From: Aporrectodea caliginosa
Taxonomy: Eukaryota; Annelida; Clitellata; Crassiclitellata; Lumbricidae
Length of the DNA: 64,000 bases
Assembly (NCBI GenBank): GCA_020284085.1
Contig: JACEVL010000203.1
Location: 186,001 to 250,000, forward strand
Direction: 5' to 3'
Numbering within the stretch: position 1 is the stretch's first letter; every line of letters begins with the position of its first letter. Positions 38,005 to 49,850 of this stretch are shown here, piece by piece. The notes beneath the pieces are model-generated. The model made no database searches and was not told the origin of the DNA. It was given only the letters and a program-made list of their open reading frames with translations. The position numbers were made by a program, and so were the translations under genes.

Positions 38005-41000
38005 GTGAGTGATTTTGTTTTATCTCTTCACTTCTTGGAAACAATTATATATGTCATGCTGATCATACCTTTTACACTGGAATGTTGGAGCACAATTGTA
38101 ATTGAATTTTAAAGTGCCTGAAATGAATGCAGAAGTAGGGAACCCAAAAAGAATTGAACTTAAAAATTAGCTGTAATGTGGTCACATAATAACATCTGGT
38201 CAAAGTCCAGACAGATCAGCCCGCCATTAGTGAGATGGCCTGGGGTGGATAAGTAGGCTGAAAAGATTAGTCTTAAGTACAGAATGAAATGACTCAAGTG
38301 ACCGAAGCAGAATAAACAGATAGAGGGAGGGAATTCCAAAATCCATGTTTATCAACCAAAGAACAGTTTTGTAACCAGAGAAAAGTGATCAGATGAACTT
38401 GTTGATTAGTGATAAAACCAAGAATAGTGATTTTGAAAACTGTGGTTGGCTATAGTTCAATGTTTTGTAGTGTAGGCTATTGTATTTACAGATTTATAAA
38501 GCCCTCTCAGAGTAATACCCAATCAGGGTCGCCCCCAGTGCGAAGATCTGTGCAAAAAAAGAAACTTTGTAAGAAGTTTTATAAAGTACAAGTCCCAATA
38601 TGAAAAAGATTTCTGTGCTGAACAGGAATCCAATGCAGTGATTCAAGTACAGGAGTTACATGCTCTTATTTTGCTGTATAAGTTATGACTCTAGTCTAAG
38701 AATTCTGAATTGTCTGGAGCTTCCACAGATTCATGATGTGAGTAAGTTCTCAGCGAGTTACAGTAATCTGGAGAATAATGTACATTCATCTGAGATATTC
38801 TTTCAGACATAAAGACATGATGCCTAATTCTGTGCAAGTCTCGAATACGCATGTATAATGATTTACAAACACCACTGACATAGTTGGTGAGGGACATTGT
38901 AGAGTTAAGTTAAAGACAACGCCAAAGTTATGAGCAGAATCATCTGACTCAATTTCTTTCTGTTTTCCTTTGTGACTGTTGAGCAACTGGTTAAGTGTTC
39001 TTGGTAGCTGGAACTTTCACTTAGCAAGATATATAAAAGGTGTGATATTTTGTCTGTGTACTACATTTTGTCTAACTACAGATTTGTCCCTTGAGTGTTG
39101 CAGAGGTAGGTAACTAATCGATTAGATTCTAATCGATCAGCTAATCAATTAGACAAGCAGCTAATTCTTGTTCTAATCAATTAGCAATTTAACTACTCGT
39201 CCCATCTCTGGAGTGTTGTGCCCAATTGGGTGATCCATATGCATATGCTTTGAATATTGATTGGACAATTTAGGAAGACAAAAATTTTGCTAAGTGCATA
39301 GTAGCTGTGTGCAATCTGTTTTGGTGACAGGTGCAGTTATTGTAAATAATTCAGTCTTGCTCTAAGATCTATGATAATGGATTTTGCAGCTTTTGGCTCA
39401 ACAATAAATGGTTGTTGGCTGACTTATCTAAGCTATTAACCATCTGTGCACTATGACAATGGTGACTTTTTCAGTTTTCAAAGTATTGTTGTTGGCTAAC
39501 AAAAGAACTTATTATTCTTGATGAACTTAACACCACTTAAGCAAGCTACTTAGAAAGCAAAGTGAAGCTCTTTTTGAGCGGTACTTAAGAAGTGCTTGTA
39601 CTTGGTTTAATGGTCTAAAATTGGCCGAGTGTGTCAAGTTCATCGAGAACAATAAGATCTTTTGTCGGCCAATAATACTTCAATATCGTTTATCAGCCAA
39701 CAACCATTTATCATTGAGGCAAAACCTGAGCAGTTGGCCTATTAAATCTAACATATTGTGATTCTTGTTTTAATGTTGTTAATTGGATAGGTGGCTATCA
39801 TTTTGCAGTCCTTATTTTAATTGGTTTTTTGCTCAAATGGTATAATTTTCTGGTGTTAATTGGCTCAGTAGTCATCATTTGTTGCACTGGTTTTAATGGA
39901 TTTATTTGGGTACCTCTATGGGTGCTTTATGGTGTAGTGTTTTGCATGCTGGACTGTCATTCGAGAGGTAGGGTGTTAAAATCCCTGCCAGGGCAGAAAT
40001 TTGGTTCGAGATCTCTGCTCCATCTGTGCCCCCAGCCAACTCAACTGTAATGAGTACACTGACCATGCACTGTCGGTGGGAAGATGAGACAGCGAGGGAG
40101 AGGACTGGCCATTCGCCCTCGTGTGCCAAGGCTAAGAAAATGAAGTCGTTAACGCTTCAGAGCCATGACTGTCTCAGGGCTAGCTTATAAGGGACTGCTG
40201 TTCTTCTTTGAGGCTCACAGGTTTTTGGCATAACTGTAGATGTATAACTGTCTTCTTTTTATCCATCTAGTTTAACTTGCGGAAATCTTGCTTGCTTGTT
40301 TGAGCCACAGGCTAAAAGTCAAATCTTGCGACGACTAATTCGATCACTTACAATCATTCAATCGTGCTGAAACTTGGCAGATAGACTCACCCTCGCAGAC
40401 ACTTCATTCTATAAAATTTCAGCTCCCCCAAAAAGGCAAGCTTATAGAATCGGGGACTCAACTTTTCGAATCGGGAATCCCCTTTTCCGATGCGCAGCGT
40501 TGTCATTGGCCGCAACAAAAACGGGCGCTGCCTGATTAAACGCACGCTATGTCGTAAAATGAACAGCGTACTATATATTTGTAGAGGTAACTGCTTAGTA
40601 AGACGCATTATAGGATACTAGATGGATATAGTAAAAACTTTGTTTTTACGGACTGTATTTTATTCATCTTCTTGTTCAGTTGTTTGCTACTGGTGATTTC
40701 ATGGTCAGATATCCTTCCACTTGCTTTTACACAGTACCTCTGTTTACCTATGTAAATATTGTGCATTTTAAGTGCCTTCTTACACAACTCTAGCATGACT
40801 GACTAACAGTCATTCACAGTGGTGTAGCCAGGCTTAAATTCAAGAGGAGGCAACTTCACACGTCACAGACCAGTGCATATTTTTCCCAATGACCTTTTTT
40901 TAGACATTACATTTTTTAACTCCGACGATGACATCTTTATACTTTTGTAAACTCCGATGACCTTCCTTTAGACTTTCTTTAAAAATCCGATGACTTTTTT

Positions 41001-42562
41001 TTTTAGTCATTTGACCTTTTTCCCACTTTACCTCGAACGAACACAGGCGCCTTTTTAAAGACTTTCTTTATAAACTCGGATGACCTTTTTTTTAGTCATT
41101 AGATCATTTTTTTCCCACTTTACCACTTGACCTCGAACACAGGCGCCTAACAACGAAACACGACACTTCAATTCAAGAGGAGGCAACTTGCCAAAATCCT
41201 GGTCATTTGCGTCGTTGATCAATTGAAACTCCACTATATGGAAAAACCAAGAGGAGGCAATTGCCTCCTCCTGCCTTCATTCATTCATTTCAGATATTTA
41301 TATAGCGCCCCTTCAAGATTTCTACTCAGAGGCGCTCCCGACTACAGCGCGGACACTGAATCGGAGTTTCACGCCGAAGCGCATGAGCAATTGCAGTGAA
41401 GGACTTGCCCAGGGTCCTGGGCGCAGCTTGAGGTGGATTCGAACCCACAACCCTCCGGCTGCAAGGCACCAAACATACCCCCTTGAGGTGGATTCGAACC
41501 CGCAACCCTCCGGGTGCAAGGCACCGAATATACCCCTACACCACCGCCCACGAATGTAGCTACGCCTATGGTCATTCAGCTCATGTCTTAAGTTTTGCTG
41601 CAAATCGTAAAATAGTTAAGCCGAATGACTTTACTGACTTCCAACATCAGTTCAATTTTCTCAGTCATTTATGTCATTTCATTCTCAGCTTAAAATTTAC
41701 TTTTTCCAAATTGATTAATCACTTGACTTTGCCTGCAGGCTGATCTTCTGAATATTGACCTGATTATGACTTGGTTTTGGTGTGCCATCAGTTTGTGCCA
41801 TGTGCAACAGATGCGGACGCAATCAATCATGTGATATTGCGTGATGTGATATTGCATTATATACTGTATGTTGTACTGTATTGCATTATTTTGCATGATA
41901 ATTGTATTGTATTGTATTGTATTTGAACACTTGTTATAGCGCCCCTTCCAGATTCCTATTCAGAGGCGCTCCCGACTACTGCGCGTACGCTGAATCGGAG
42001 TTTCATGCCGAAGCGCATGAGCAATTGCGAGTGAAGGACTTGCCCAGGGTCCCTATGCGGCGGCTTTGAGGTGGATTCGAACCCGCAACCCTCCAGCTGC
42101 ACCGAACATAATTATTGTAATGATTTAGCCTTTAATGTGACCTTACAGGGCAGGGAGATGGTTGAATGGTAACACGTTGGCACGAAGATCAGAAGGATGT
42201 GGGTTCGATACCTGCTATCCCCCTTAAGGTTCCCTAAGCCTTCCACTCCCTTGGGGGCAACGGTGGTCTCAACAGTAGAACATATGGTTGCCTTGCAGGC
42301 TGCTCATACATTAAATTCAACTCATGCTAAACCTGTTATCATCTGTTAAGTGCTGTGTCACGTAATCACACGGTAATCTTACCATGTACTCGTCAGTTTG
42401 AATTAATAAACGAATTATTATTATTATTTATAACAATATTTATTCTCTTCATCAATCAACATCAATACTGAAAACTACAATAGACAAGGATGCATCAGCT
42501 GTCGTCTAAAATGAACGTCATAAGTGCCGTTAGTGTCACATCTCCCTTAGGTCTGGCTCTGC

Positions 42563-42600
<38 letters not shown>

Positions 42601-45600
42601 TGTGAACTCAACAGTAGGACAAATGGGCACCTTGCAGGCTGCCATACAGTTAAATTCAACTCATGCTAAACCTGTTATCATCTGTTAAGTACTGTGTCAT
42701 GTAATCTTACCGTGTACTTGTCAGTTGGAATTAATAAATGAATTATAATTATTATTATTACCTTTATTCTGACCTATTTTAGTGGCCGAAGCAGGTGATG
42801 ATGTCAGCGATCTGATCGATAGTGAATGTCTAGTGATTAGCAACCACCAGTCGACGGCCGATGTTCCTATGTTGATGTACCTATGTACGAATGCCTCGAA
42901 ACGCACTCTAGGAAGAAATATCTACTGGATCATGGATGTCTTGTTCAAATTCACCAACTTTGGCTGGGTTTCAACAACGCATGGAGATTTCTTCATCCGG
43001 CAGGTATTGTAGAAACTGCATACATCTATATAACTTATTTGCCAGATGTAGCTCAGTCATGGGCTCTTGTGCATTCTGTGTTGCTGCCCCAAGGAATGGA
43101 ACCAACTATCAATGTTTCTCACATGCTTCAACTCTTTTTCTTTCAAGAAACACCTCAAAACTCGCTTTTTCTCATTGGCTTTCAAACATCTTGATATCTA
43201 ACTGCACTTAGCCTGGTTAAATACAATACAATACAGCTGCCTTTGATATAGCCCTTCTTCATAAGGTGGCCTCAAGCTCAGAAGTGCACACGCCTCGGCG
43301 GTGCAGAAGCAATTGTGCGCAAAGGACTTGCTCAAGGTCCCTACACAGTTAAACCACCCTGGACGAGGGTCAAACCCATACTCTTGGCGTTACAGGTCAA
43401 AGGTTCGAACCCGTACTCTCGGCGTTACAGGTCAACTGCTCTAACCAGTTGGCCACTTACTAACCTTGCCTCCGATTCAGGTTTCTATTTGACCTTGCAC
43501 ATGTTAAAAGTTTTCATAGTGATGATAATGATACTGGTAATAATTACATGGCAAGATAAGAGCCTAGAATTTATACATCCTCATTGAGTTGCCAGCGATA
43601 AACTTTTTTTCGAAGCTGCCAGATCCAGAATAAATAAAGCAAAGTCAGAATCTTTATCATGGTGTATTTAGGCAGAAATGTTTAATTTTTATGCATTCCG
43701 TAAACCTAATATTTGTTGACTCATTGTACCAGCATTTAACTGATGACAGTAGCAAATAACTCCCTTGTGGTAATCCTCGCTTCAGAAATGGGCTCTCTTG
43801 TTTTGACTCCAATCTAATGTCAGAAATTAAATTTTTAACAGAATGGTGCAGCTTTGTCAATGTTTAATTCAACTTCATAGAATTGAATCTGCGATAACAA
43901 GATTTCTAGATATTTTGGCTAGCATTTCACCATTATGTAACCAATCTATAGTGATCAGCTAGTTTTCTGCAGAAATGTGTGAACACTTAATACTTGATGA
44001 TACTATTATGAATTAGGCTGACTAAAAATATCTAAATATTAGTAACATATCTAAGCATGAATCACTTTCCAAAAATTGCAATGAAAAGGAGAAAGAAATA
44101 AGCCTTGCAGAGCATGTGTGTTTGTGATTTTATTAAACCTACTTCCTATAATATTTAGATATTTTGTGCTAAACTGGTTCTTTGTACCGCATGCTAAATA
44201 ACACAGTTTGTTAGGTTAACAATGTTGAAGGAATGATTTCACACTTCGTATTATAAAGAATCACTGATTAATCGGTAGTGTGTAACCAGGTCCACACTGT
44301 ATGTATATGATTGGTGTGTGTATCAAGATGTAATATAGTGCTTCAACTAAATGGTCATTTCTAAGTAAAACTGCATTCCAAATCTTTATCCATCATGGGT
44401 CAGTTGTACTATGTAAATCTAAATAACAGGAAGTAACTTTTTTATATGCCATATTTAAAGGATGGAACTTGAAGTATGCTGAAAATGTATGCTGAGCAGA
44501 GAAGTAAATGTATTTGCATTGCCATTTGTTATTTTTTAAACTTGACAAATGTTTGTACTAACCGCCATGTTTCTTTTTATAAATGTTGTCAGGGCCGGGA
44601 AACGAGGCAGATGCAGTTGGCTGAGCTGAGGGACCACATTCAACAAGTATACATCCCACGCGATCGAACTTGGATCCTTCTGTTTCCAGAGGGAGGATTT
44701 CTATACAAGAGAAAAGATGCAAGCCAAGCGTAAGTCACCATCCACCTCGTTAGGTTTTACACCATTGTCAGGACATTGATGGTGTTTGCCTCCCGTGAAA
44801 ACTGTTTCATACATACTACGCCCCAGAACCCACAATAGAATTATACCTAAGGCAAACTCTGAATCTTGTAAAACATTTGTCACAGGGATGCTTTATACTT
44901 AATTTTTCTATTTGATGAATTATGTACACCAAAATGCGGTTAGCAGGTGGTTTTTCAATAAAGGATATACTTAGTTGTGTTTTCAGAATCATTGTTTAAA
45001 CTGTTAACGCTCCCAGTCTCTATAGTGCAGAGGTGTCAAAGCTTTTTTAATGGTGGCTAGTGGCTATATTTTCCAGCAAGTGGCAGGTCAAGCTTCTGAA
45101 GGCCCCTGAGCAAAATGGGTCTGGGATGGCTCAGTGAGCCTGTCCCCGGGAAAGTTTTTGCGAAACTAAATCTTAAATGGTGCATTTTTAGCATAAAAAC
45201 AGTCTTAATTTTGATCTTCATTTTCAAAACTCTCTGTATTGGAGTCAGGATTTGGTATTGACTGACTTGTTGCTAATTTGATTTCGCTTCATACGCAGTG
45301 AAAAAGTACAATTTTGAACTTTTATTCTCAAATTATGTAGTCTTTAGGCAAGGCTGTGCGGGCCAGAAAAACATCATCAGGTGGCCCGTGGGTTGGACTT
45401 TTGAACCTCTGCTGTAGTAGAACATAGGGAGGGCACATATTGCCTGCTCTTAGGTCCCTGAGCTGGCAGTGGATGTCTCCAATAACTAAATATGAGATGG
45501 ATAAGAGAATTTGCCCCACTTATGGGAGAGGATATATTACATTAAGCTAGGGCTGGGCATTTGTTGTTATTGCGATTAATGCGTTAATTAATATTTGTGA

Positions 45601-47320
45601 TTAAATTTTCAAAAAGCGCAGTTAATCGCGATTGTCACTTGAGCAAAGATTTCTAGAAATGCACTAAAACAATTCTTGATAAAACTGCTCAGTTTAAACT
45701 TTAAAGTAAACACTAAAAAGTAAAAACAAGTAGTAAAAGCATGTTGCTTTTTGTTTATTGACTGCAAACATTTATATAGCGCATATTCAACGTAACTACT
45801 CAGAGTCTTTAGAGTAGTTGTACTTGTTATCTATTGTGACATGCGTCAAAAATTAATCGCGTTATTGAAAATTTTTATCGTGCGATTAATTTCGATTAAC
45901 ATTTTTAATCGTTGCCCACCCATTCATTAAACAGTAGAGGTTTGTCACCTGTTGAAGTGGTTATGTGAATGTTGATATTTGTTATGCCATCTTTAGCAGG
46001 TAAAATTTGTTTTTTTTACAGCTATGCTATAAAGAACGGGTATCCTGTTCTGGAGCATGTTACACTGCCAAGAGTAGGTGCCATGCTGACGATAATGCAA
46101 GCTCTTTCAAGAGCACCATCACCATTATCATTGGCAAACAATGGCAATGCAGATGTGAAGACAATTGGAGATGGAGGTCAGTTGAGATAAAATGTTGCTT
46201 ACACATGACTTGTTTATTTATAAACTGAAGGCCTCATACTTATTTAATATCTATTTAATATCTATTTCTCACGTGTTATTCATATTCATCACAGCTTTGA
46301 GCAAGAAAATGGTTACATTTCCCGAGACTAAGAGTCGACCATGGCCCCCACTTTCCGACTATGACCGATCTATTCTTGAACTGTTTGTTTATTTGATTTG
46401 ATTTGATTTATTTTTATTAACTTTCTAGACATTTGTTCTCTCATGTAAATGGCTGCGGTATGTCAGCGGAAAAAGAAACGGTTTTTGACTAAGAGTCTAG
46501 TTTTGTAAATAACTTTTATAATCTGACGGAAAAAACGACTATGTTTTCTCGTATCTGTGATCTGAAGATAGTATAATGTATTTTTATAAGTATGTCTAGG
46601 AAAATTCTTTCCCACTTCAAACCGAACATGGTCATATTTACTTGTTTGGTTACCTGTGATTTTATCTCTACTGTTTGCCCCAGTTTCTCAGTTATGTTAT
46701 GTTATCTAAGAAAATCTGCAAAAGTTCTTGAAATTCCATTTCACACCGTTGTGTTCTGTGCTTTTAGGACTTTATGTTAAAACCGTTTTAGGTTCTCCTG
46801 TTGCCTGAATTCAGTGTACACATCTGAATTTTATGAGGGGAGACATTGTCAAGTTTCAGTTTTATTCTTTTTTATATTGCTTATTTCAGATTCTTTGTGT
46901 CATGCAAAGAAAGAAAAGTCACTGAAGTGGATCATTGACTTAACCATTGCCTATCCCAAAGATAATCCAATGGATTTGTTGTGCATTGTCTTTGGAAACC
47001 GTGAACCATGCCAGACGGTCATCTATTTCCGGCGGTACAGAGTCGAAGACGTGCCACACACAGAGGAGGCGCTGCTCCACTGGATGTACGATCGCTGGGC
47101 GGAAAAGGACAAACTGCTTGCACACTTTTACGAGACGGGCAAGTTTCCGGAATCACCGACGGCGAATGGTGACGCTGTAAAGCAGAACGGCGAACCACGT
47201 GTGTTGAAGTTGAACACTGCTCGGTGTTGCTTGGTACATGTGCTATACTGTGTGTCAACTTGTATCCAGTTGGGCATGATATACAACGTCATATCGTCGA
47301 TATTTAACCTTTTATCGTGA
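37794..47320 (+). CDS. LPGAT1: LPGAT1-like acyltransferase (lysophosphatidylglycerol/lysophosphatidylethanolamine acyltransferase 1), complete CDS in five exons
   Basis: LPGAT1 is an ER membrane enzyme that transfers acyl groups from acyl-CoA to lysophospholipids. Coding segments: 37794-38004, 42783-43003, 44593-44729, 46022-46176, 46890-47320. All splice sites are GT-AG, phases agree, and the total is 1155 nt or 384 residues; the human protein is about 370. Motifs: N-terminal membrane helix, NHQSTAD (the PlsC HxxxxD catalytic pair), FTNFGWVSTTHGDFFIRQ, LLFPEGGFLYKR (FPEG acyl-acceptor motif), HVTLPRVGA, SLKWIIDLTIAYP, HFYETGKFP, and a C-terminal helix. The substitution of STAD for the more usual ATGD keeps H and D. 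Introns carry several transposons. No frameshift or stop is seen. Confidence 0.95.
38011..39090. other. LPGAT1 intron 1, 5' part
   Basis: Unique AT-rich intron sequence without recognised repeats or exons. Confidence 0.5.
39101..39210. mobile_element. Very short hAT-like MITE, TSD gagtgttg
   Basis: 110 bp from CAGAGGTAGGTAACTAATCG to ACTACTCGTCCCATCTCTG, with TAATCGATTAG-type repeats as in the 18428 element. Exact duplications gagtgttg at 39093-39100 and 39211-39218. It is probably an internally deleted relative of the 18428 element. Confidence 0.9.
39930..40205 (+). mobile_element. SINE-like repeat (family C)
   Basis: GGTGTAGTGTTTTGCATGCT and GGTTCGAGATCTCTGCTCC resemble tRNA-like A and B boxes; the body has CTCAACTGTAATGAGTACAC. 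Opposite-strand and partial copies occur at 10440 and 26222. Confidence 0.65.
40817..41570. mobile_element. hAT-like element with a nested SINE, TSD gtcattca
   Basis: Left end CAGTGGTGTAGCCAGGCTT, right end AATGTAGCTACGCCTATG, with exact duplications gtcattca at 40809-40816 and 41571-41578. The inside contains AAGAGGAGGCAA repeats and CTTTTTTTTAGTCAT repeats, and a family A SINE at 41295-41552. Confidence 0.85.
41295..41552 (-). mobile_element. tRNA-derived SINE (family A) with duplicated head
   Basis: The tail is TATATAGCGCCCCTTCAAG. The tRNA-like head (GGTTCGAATCC) is present twice, near 41437 and 41491, so a segment of about 60 bp was duplicated. It is inserted inside the hAT-like element 40817-41570. 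Confidence 0.82.
41933..42110 (-). mobile_element. tRNA-derived SINE (family A), head truncated
   Basis: It starts at the tail (TTATAGCGCCCCTTCCAGAT, beside a (TTGTA)n tract) and runs through the GGTTCGAATCC box, but lacks the last 25 bp of the head. Confidence 0.82.
42149..42427 (+). mobile_element. tRNA-derived SINE (family B), diverged
   Basis: GGTTGAATGGTAACACGTTG, GTGGGTTCGATACCTGC as B box, GCCTTGCAGGCTGC body, and an (ATT)n tail. A partial copy follows at 42596-42765. Confidence 0.8.
42566..42600. repeat. (ATT)n microsatellite
   Basis: About eleven ATT units, the tail of the upstream retroposon sequence. Confidence 0.9.
42783..43003 (+). CDS. LPGAT1: LPGAT1 coding exon 2 (catalytic HxxxxD)
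   Basis: Acceptor GACCTATTTTAG, donor GTATTG. It encodes CLVISNHQSTADVPMLMYL, then NIYWIMDVLFKFTNFGWVST and HGDFFIRQ. NHQSTAD is the acyltransferase catalytic motif. 221 bp. Confidence 0.95.
43240..43475 (-). mobile_element. tRNA-derived SINE-like repeat
   Basis: AGGACTTGCTCAAGGTCCCT and two copies of a block containing GGTTCGAACCCGTACTC/GGGTCAAACCCATACTC and GGCGTTACAGGTCAA. It resembles a SINE with a duplicated tRNA-like head on the minus strand. Confidence 0.6.
43480..44590. other. LPGAT1 intron 2, unremarkable
   Basis: AT-rich intron sequence without recognised repeats. Confidence 0.5.
44593..44729 (+). CDS. LPGAT1: LPGAT1 coding exon 3 (FPEG motif)
   Basis: Acceptor AATGTTGTCAG, donor GTAAGT. 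It encodes GRETRQMQLAELRDHIQQ, then DRTWILLFPEGGFLYKRKDA. 137 bp, ending in phase 2. Confidence 0.95.
44930..44985 (+). mobile_element. Retroposon 3' tail, CCAAAATGCGGTTAG family
   Basis: ACACCAAAATGCGGTTAGCA and TCAATAAAGGATATAC are shared with the tails at 23451 and 32905. Confidence 0.6.
45028..45411. mobile_element. hAT-like element, imperfect TSD
   Basis: CAGAGGTGTCAAAGC at the left and TTTTGAACCTCTG at the right. Flanks ctatagtg and ctgtagta agree at six of eight positions, consistent with an older insertion. Confidence 0.65.
45548..45929. mobile_element. hAT-like element, near-perfect TSD
   Basis: It begins TAGGGCTGGGCA and ends TGCCCACCCA, with subterminal GCGATTAAT repeats. The flanks cattaagc and cattaaac differ at one base. 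Confidence 0.7.
46022..46176 (+). CDS. LPGAT1: LPGAT1 coding exon 4
   Basis: Acceptor TTTTTTTTACAG, donor GTCAGT. It encodes YAIKNGYPVLEHVTLPRVGA, then MLTIMQALSR and a variable acidic or polar linker. 155 bp. Confidence 0.92.
46890..47320 (+). CDS. LPGAT1: LPGAT1 coding exon 5 (C-terminus)
   Basis: Acceptor TTGCTTATTTCAG. It encodes SLKWIIDLTIAYPKDNPMD, then YRVEDVPHTEEALLHWMYDR, HFYETGKFPES, and a final hydrophobic helix ending FNLLS-stop at 47318-47320. Confidence 0.95.
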
Positions 47321-48640
47321 TAAATGCAGTTAAGTAGACTGTCATTGTATGTTAGAAGTGTGAAGGAATTTCCATGGACATTTTAGAGTTGTAACGGAGA
47401 TGTAACGGCATACTTATGTAGTCTCTGATGTATAGAGTTCTGGTTTAGGTTTTGGTTTTTCAGTATTGCTGCTCGACTTGCTTGTGGCTATTCGGAAAAA
47501 TTGAGACCGTCTCTCGATCGGAGTAATATATGTGACAGTGTCTCATTTGATGAACCCTGTGCTACTGATTTGGCATTACGTTGTCTTGGTACGTGTATTG
47601 CTGATGCGCTTTTCTCCTCTGTAACATGCAGAAACGTTAGTTGCTGTGTTTATGCTAAGATAAAATTGATGGGAGTCGATCTAGAAATCATGTTTTCAGG
47701 TAACCAAAAATACCATATTGACCGAACTGCGCGGTTTAAATTCCACTGCTGCAGGAAATGTTTCCTGAGTAGGATTACTGAGAAACGGTATGCGAGTCAT
47801 GTTGTGCATTTATTATGAACCTATGTGCAGTGGTTTGTGTTGCATGAAACATCTTCGTTCTAAGTTCATTTTTCGTATTTAGAGACTGTTGAATTCTTTA
47901 CTGCGTTGAATTGGATAAACCTGCTTTCTTCACGCACTTATGTTTTCGTGAGTATTGGCCATTCGACTCCCAGATTAGCCTTTGCTTTTGAAGGAGGGCT
48001 TTCCTAGGAAAATCCAATACTGCTTTGGAAGTTTACTGTTCAGCCACTGGCAATTTCATTTGCTTTTATCGTCGTTGATGTTTTTTGTTAAGTGTTTGCT
48101 TTTATTATATTGCTGTTGTTAATGTTTACAATATTTAGGTACATATAACTGCATACAATTGCATGGTGTGAGTTACTTCAGTTTTTTCGATGTTGTTTAT
48201 TTTCTATGCAGAATGTTAGATTCAAAGTGACTAAACAGTAATTTTTCGAATGAGGCTGATTTCTCGTTACCACTTCAACGTTTATTTTGTCTGATTTACT
48301 AGTTTTTAAATGGTTGGAGTTTACATGCGGTGATTATAACCAGGGTAGATTCAGAATTTTTTTATTTGGGAGCATTTGGCATATTGTTACTGGGAAAACG
48401 ATTACCTGTCTGCTTTGTATAGGGGCTTACATGAACTAATTACCATATCAGCCACTGGTGACATTGAGACAGTGAGTTCTGTTTAATGTACTTAGGATTT
48501 GTTCGTTTTAGGAGCGAGGAAAGCAGCCGAGGGACTCAAACTTTAATTTGGAATTCTGCTTTGTTGATTTTAAATTAATAAGGTATGACAAAACAAATTT
48601 CTGAAGTAATTTCTGATGATTTCATGTGTTTGTACTCTTG
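47321..48640 (+). other. Probable LPGAT1 3' untranslated region, proximal part
   Basis: No gene or repeat is recognised for 1.3 kb after the stop. No AATAAA occurs close to the stop. The first clear AATAAA on this strand is at 51457-51462, so a long 3' UTR is likely but not proven. Confidence 0.45.
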
Positions 48641-48651
48641 GACGTGCACAC

Positions 48652-49150
48652 TAGAGAGTGACATGAGGAATTTCCCCGCGGGAAAACCGCGGTAAATACC
48701 GCGGTAATGGGGACAACAATTGCGGTAATACCGCGGTAATGGGGGGTTTCACGTACGGGTTTCATTACCGCGGTAATGGGGAATGAGCCGGCAAGAAACC
48801 CGGGTGATGTTAAGAACTTGAGAACTGATAAGGAAATTTTCTTATTTTCTGAAGCCTTCTAGTCAGAAATGGTCAAGACTTGGTTAATACAAACTGTCGA
48901 TAAGATAATAACAGACTAATGCAGTCGGCAATACAAATAGCTTTGTAAGCTAAAATATGTTATTTTTTAAATTTTTATTGGTGTAAACTTTTGCGGGGAA
49001 TGCGATGTCGTCCTGCGGGGATGGGGTGGGGATGGGGAGAAAACCTGCGGGGATGGGGACAAACCCTGTGGTGATGGGGAGGGGATGGGGAAGATTTACT
49101 TGTTGCGGGGCGGGGATGGGGACGAGATTGTCTCCCCATGTCACTCTCTA
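48652..49150. mobile_element. hAT-like element, TSD gtgcacac
   Basis: Ends TAGAGAGTGACATG and CATGTCACTCTCTA, with exact duplications gtgcacac at 48644-48651 and 49151-49158. The left part has CCGCGGTAA repeats and the right part has GGGGATGGGG repeats. 499 bp. Confidence 0.9.
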
Positions 49151-49385
49151 GTGCACACAAATATATGTGTGTGTTTAGGTATGTATATCTGTATCAAGAT
49201 GCCTAATACTGCACCTTTCAGTACCTCTTATTAGTCGTGCTTGCCCATAAAGTGTTCTAACAAGATTCTTCCTGTATTATACGTACTGTAGATCTATACA
49301 AGTTTCTCGGATAAAGCTGTTTGGGAAATCGGTCTGGTTGGAGGGAAGTTTCCATGCTTCAAATTACTGAATCCCCTATAGCAGT

Positions 49386-49600
49386 GCTGTCCAACCTGGA
49401 CACCGCGGGCCACCGAAGAATAATTTTTGAAAGGGTTAAAGCAGCGACTAAAATTTATTGAAAATTATTAACTGTAGGCTGCCTATTATAATTAATTCTG
49501 GAGTTATCATAATGAATGCGTCTTGGGAACTGGATTTTGTGTACACATTGTCAAATGTAAGCCAAGTTACGAACGAATAGATAGTCTTTTACTTCATTTA
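49386..49600. mobile_element. Truncated hAT-like MITE (relative of 2547)
   Basis: CAGTGCTGTCCAACCTGGAC and the interior (GGAGTTATCA, AAGCCAAGTTACGAAC) match the element at 2547-2899, but the right end is missing. Confidence 0.78.
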
Positions 49601-49736
49601 GAATTATTTATTAGAGAGGTTTGTGTAAATGTTTAAAGGGTGAACAGACACACGTGTTTTTGAGCTCTAAACAGTCCCTTGATGACGTCTTTCGTAGAAT
49701 TATTTATTAGAGAGGTTTGTGTAAATGTACACTTTT

Positions 49737-49850
49737 TTTCTATAGCGACCGTGTGGCTTCGACCCTGCTCATTTTTGATGAAATGATCGGGTGAGATCCT
49801 TCACCGTCGCTGCCCGTTTGAATGGGTGCTACTCCTGTAGAGGTCCTCGT
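49737..49850 (+). repeat. Dispersed repeat, TAGCGACCGTGTGGC family
   Basis: TATAGCGACCGTGTGGCTTCG and CGGGTGAGATCCTTCACC recur at 56262-56345 and, in inverse orientation and diverged, near 63055-63145. The nature of the repeat is unknown. Confidence 0.65.
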
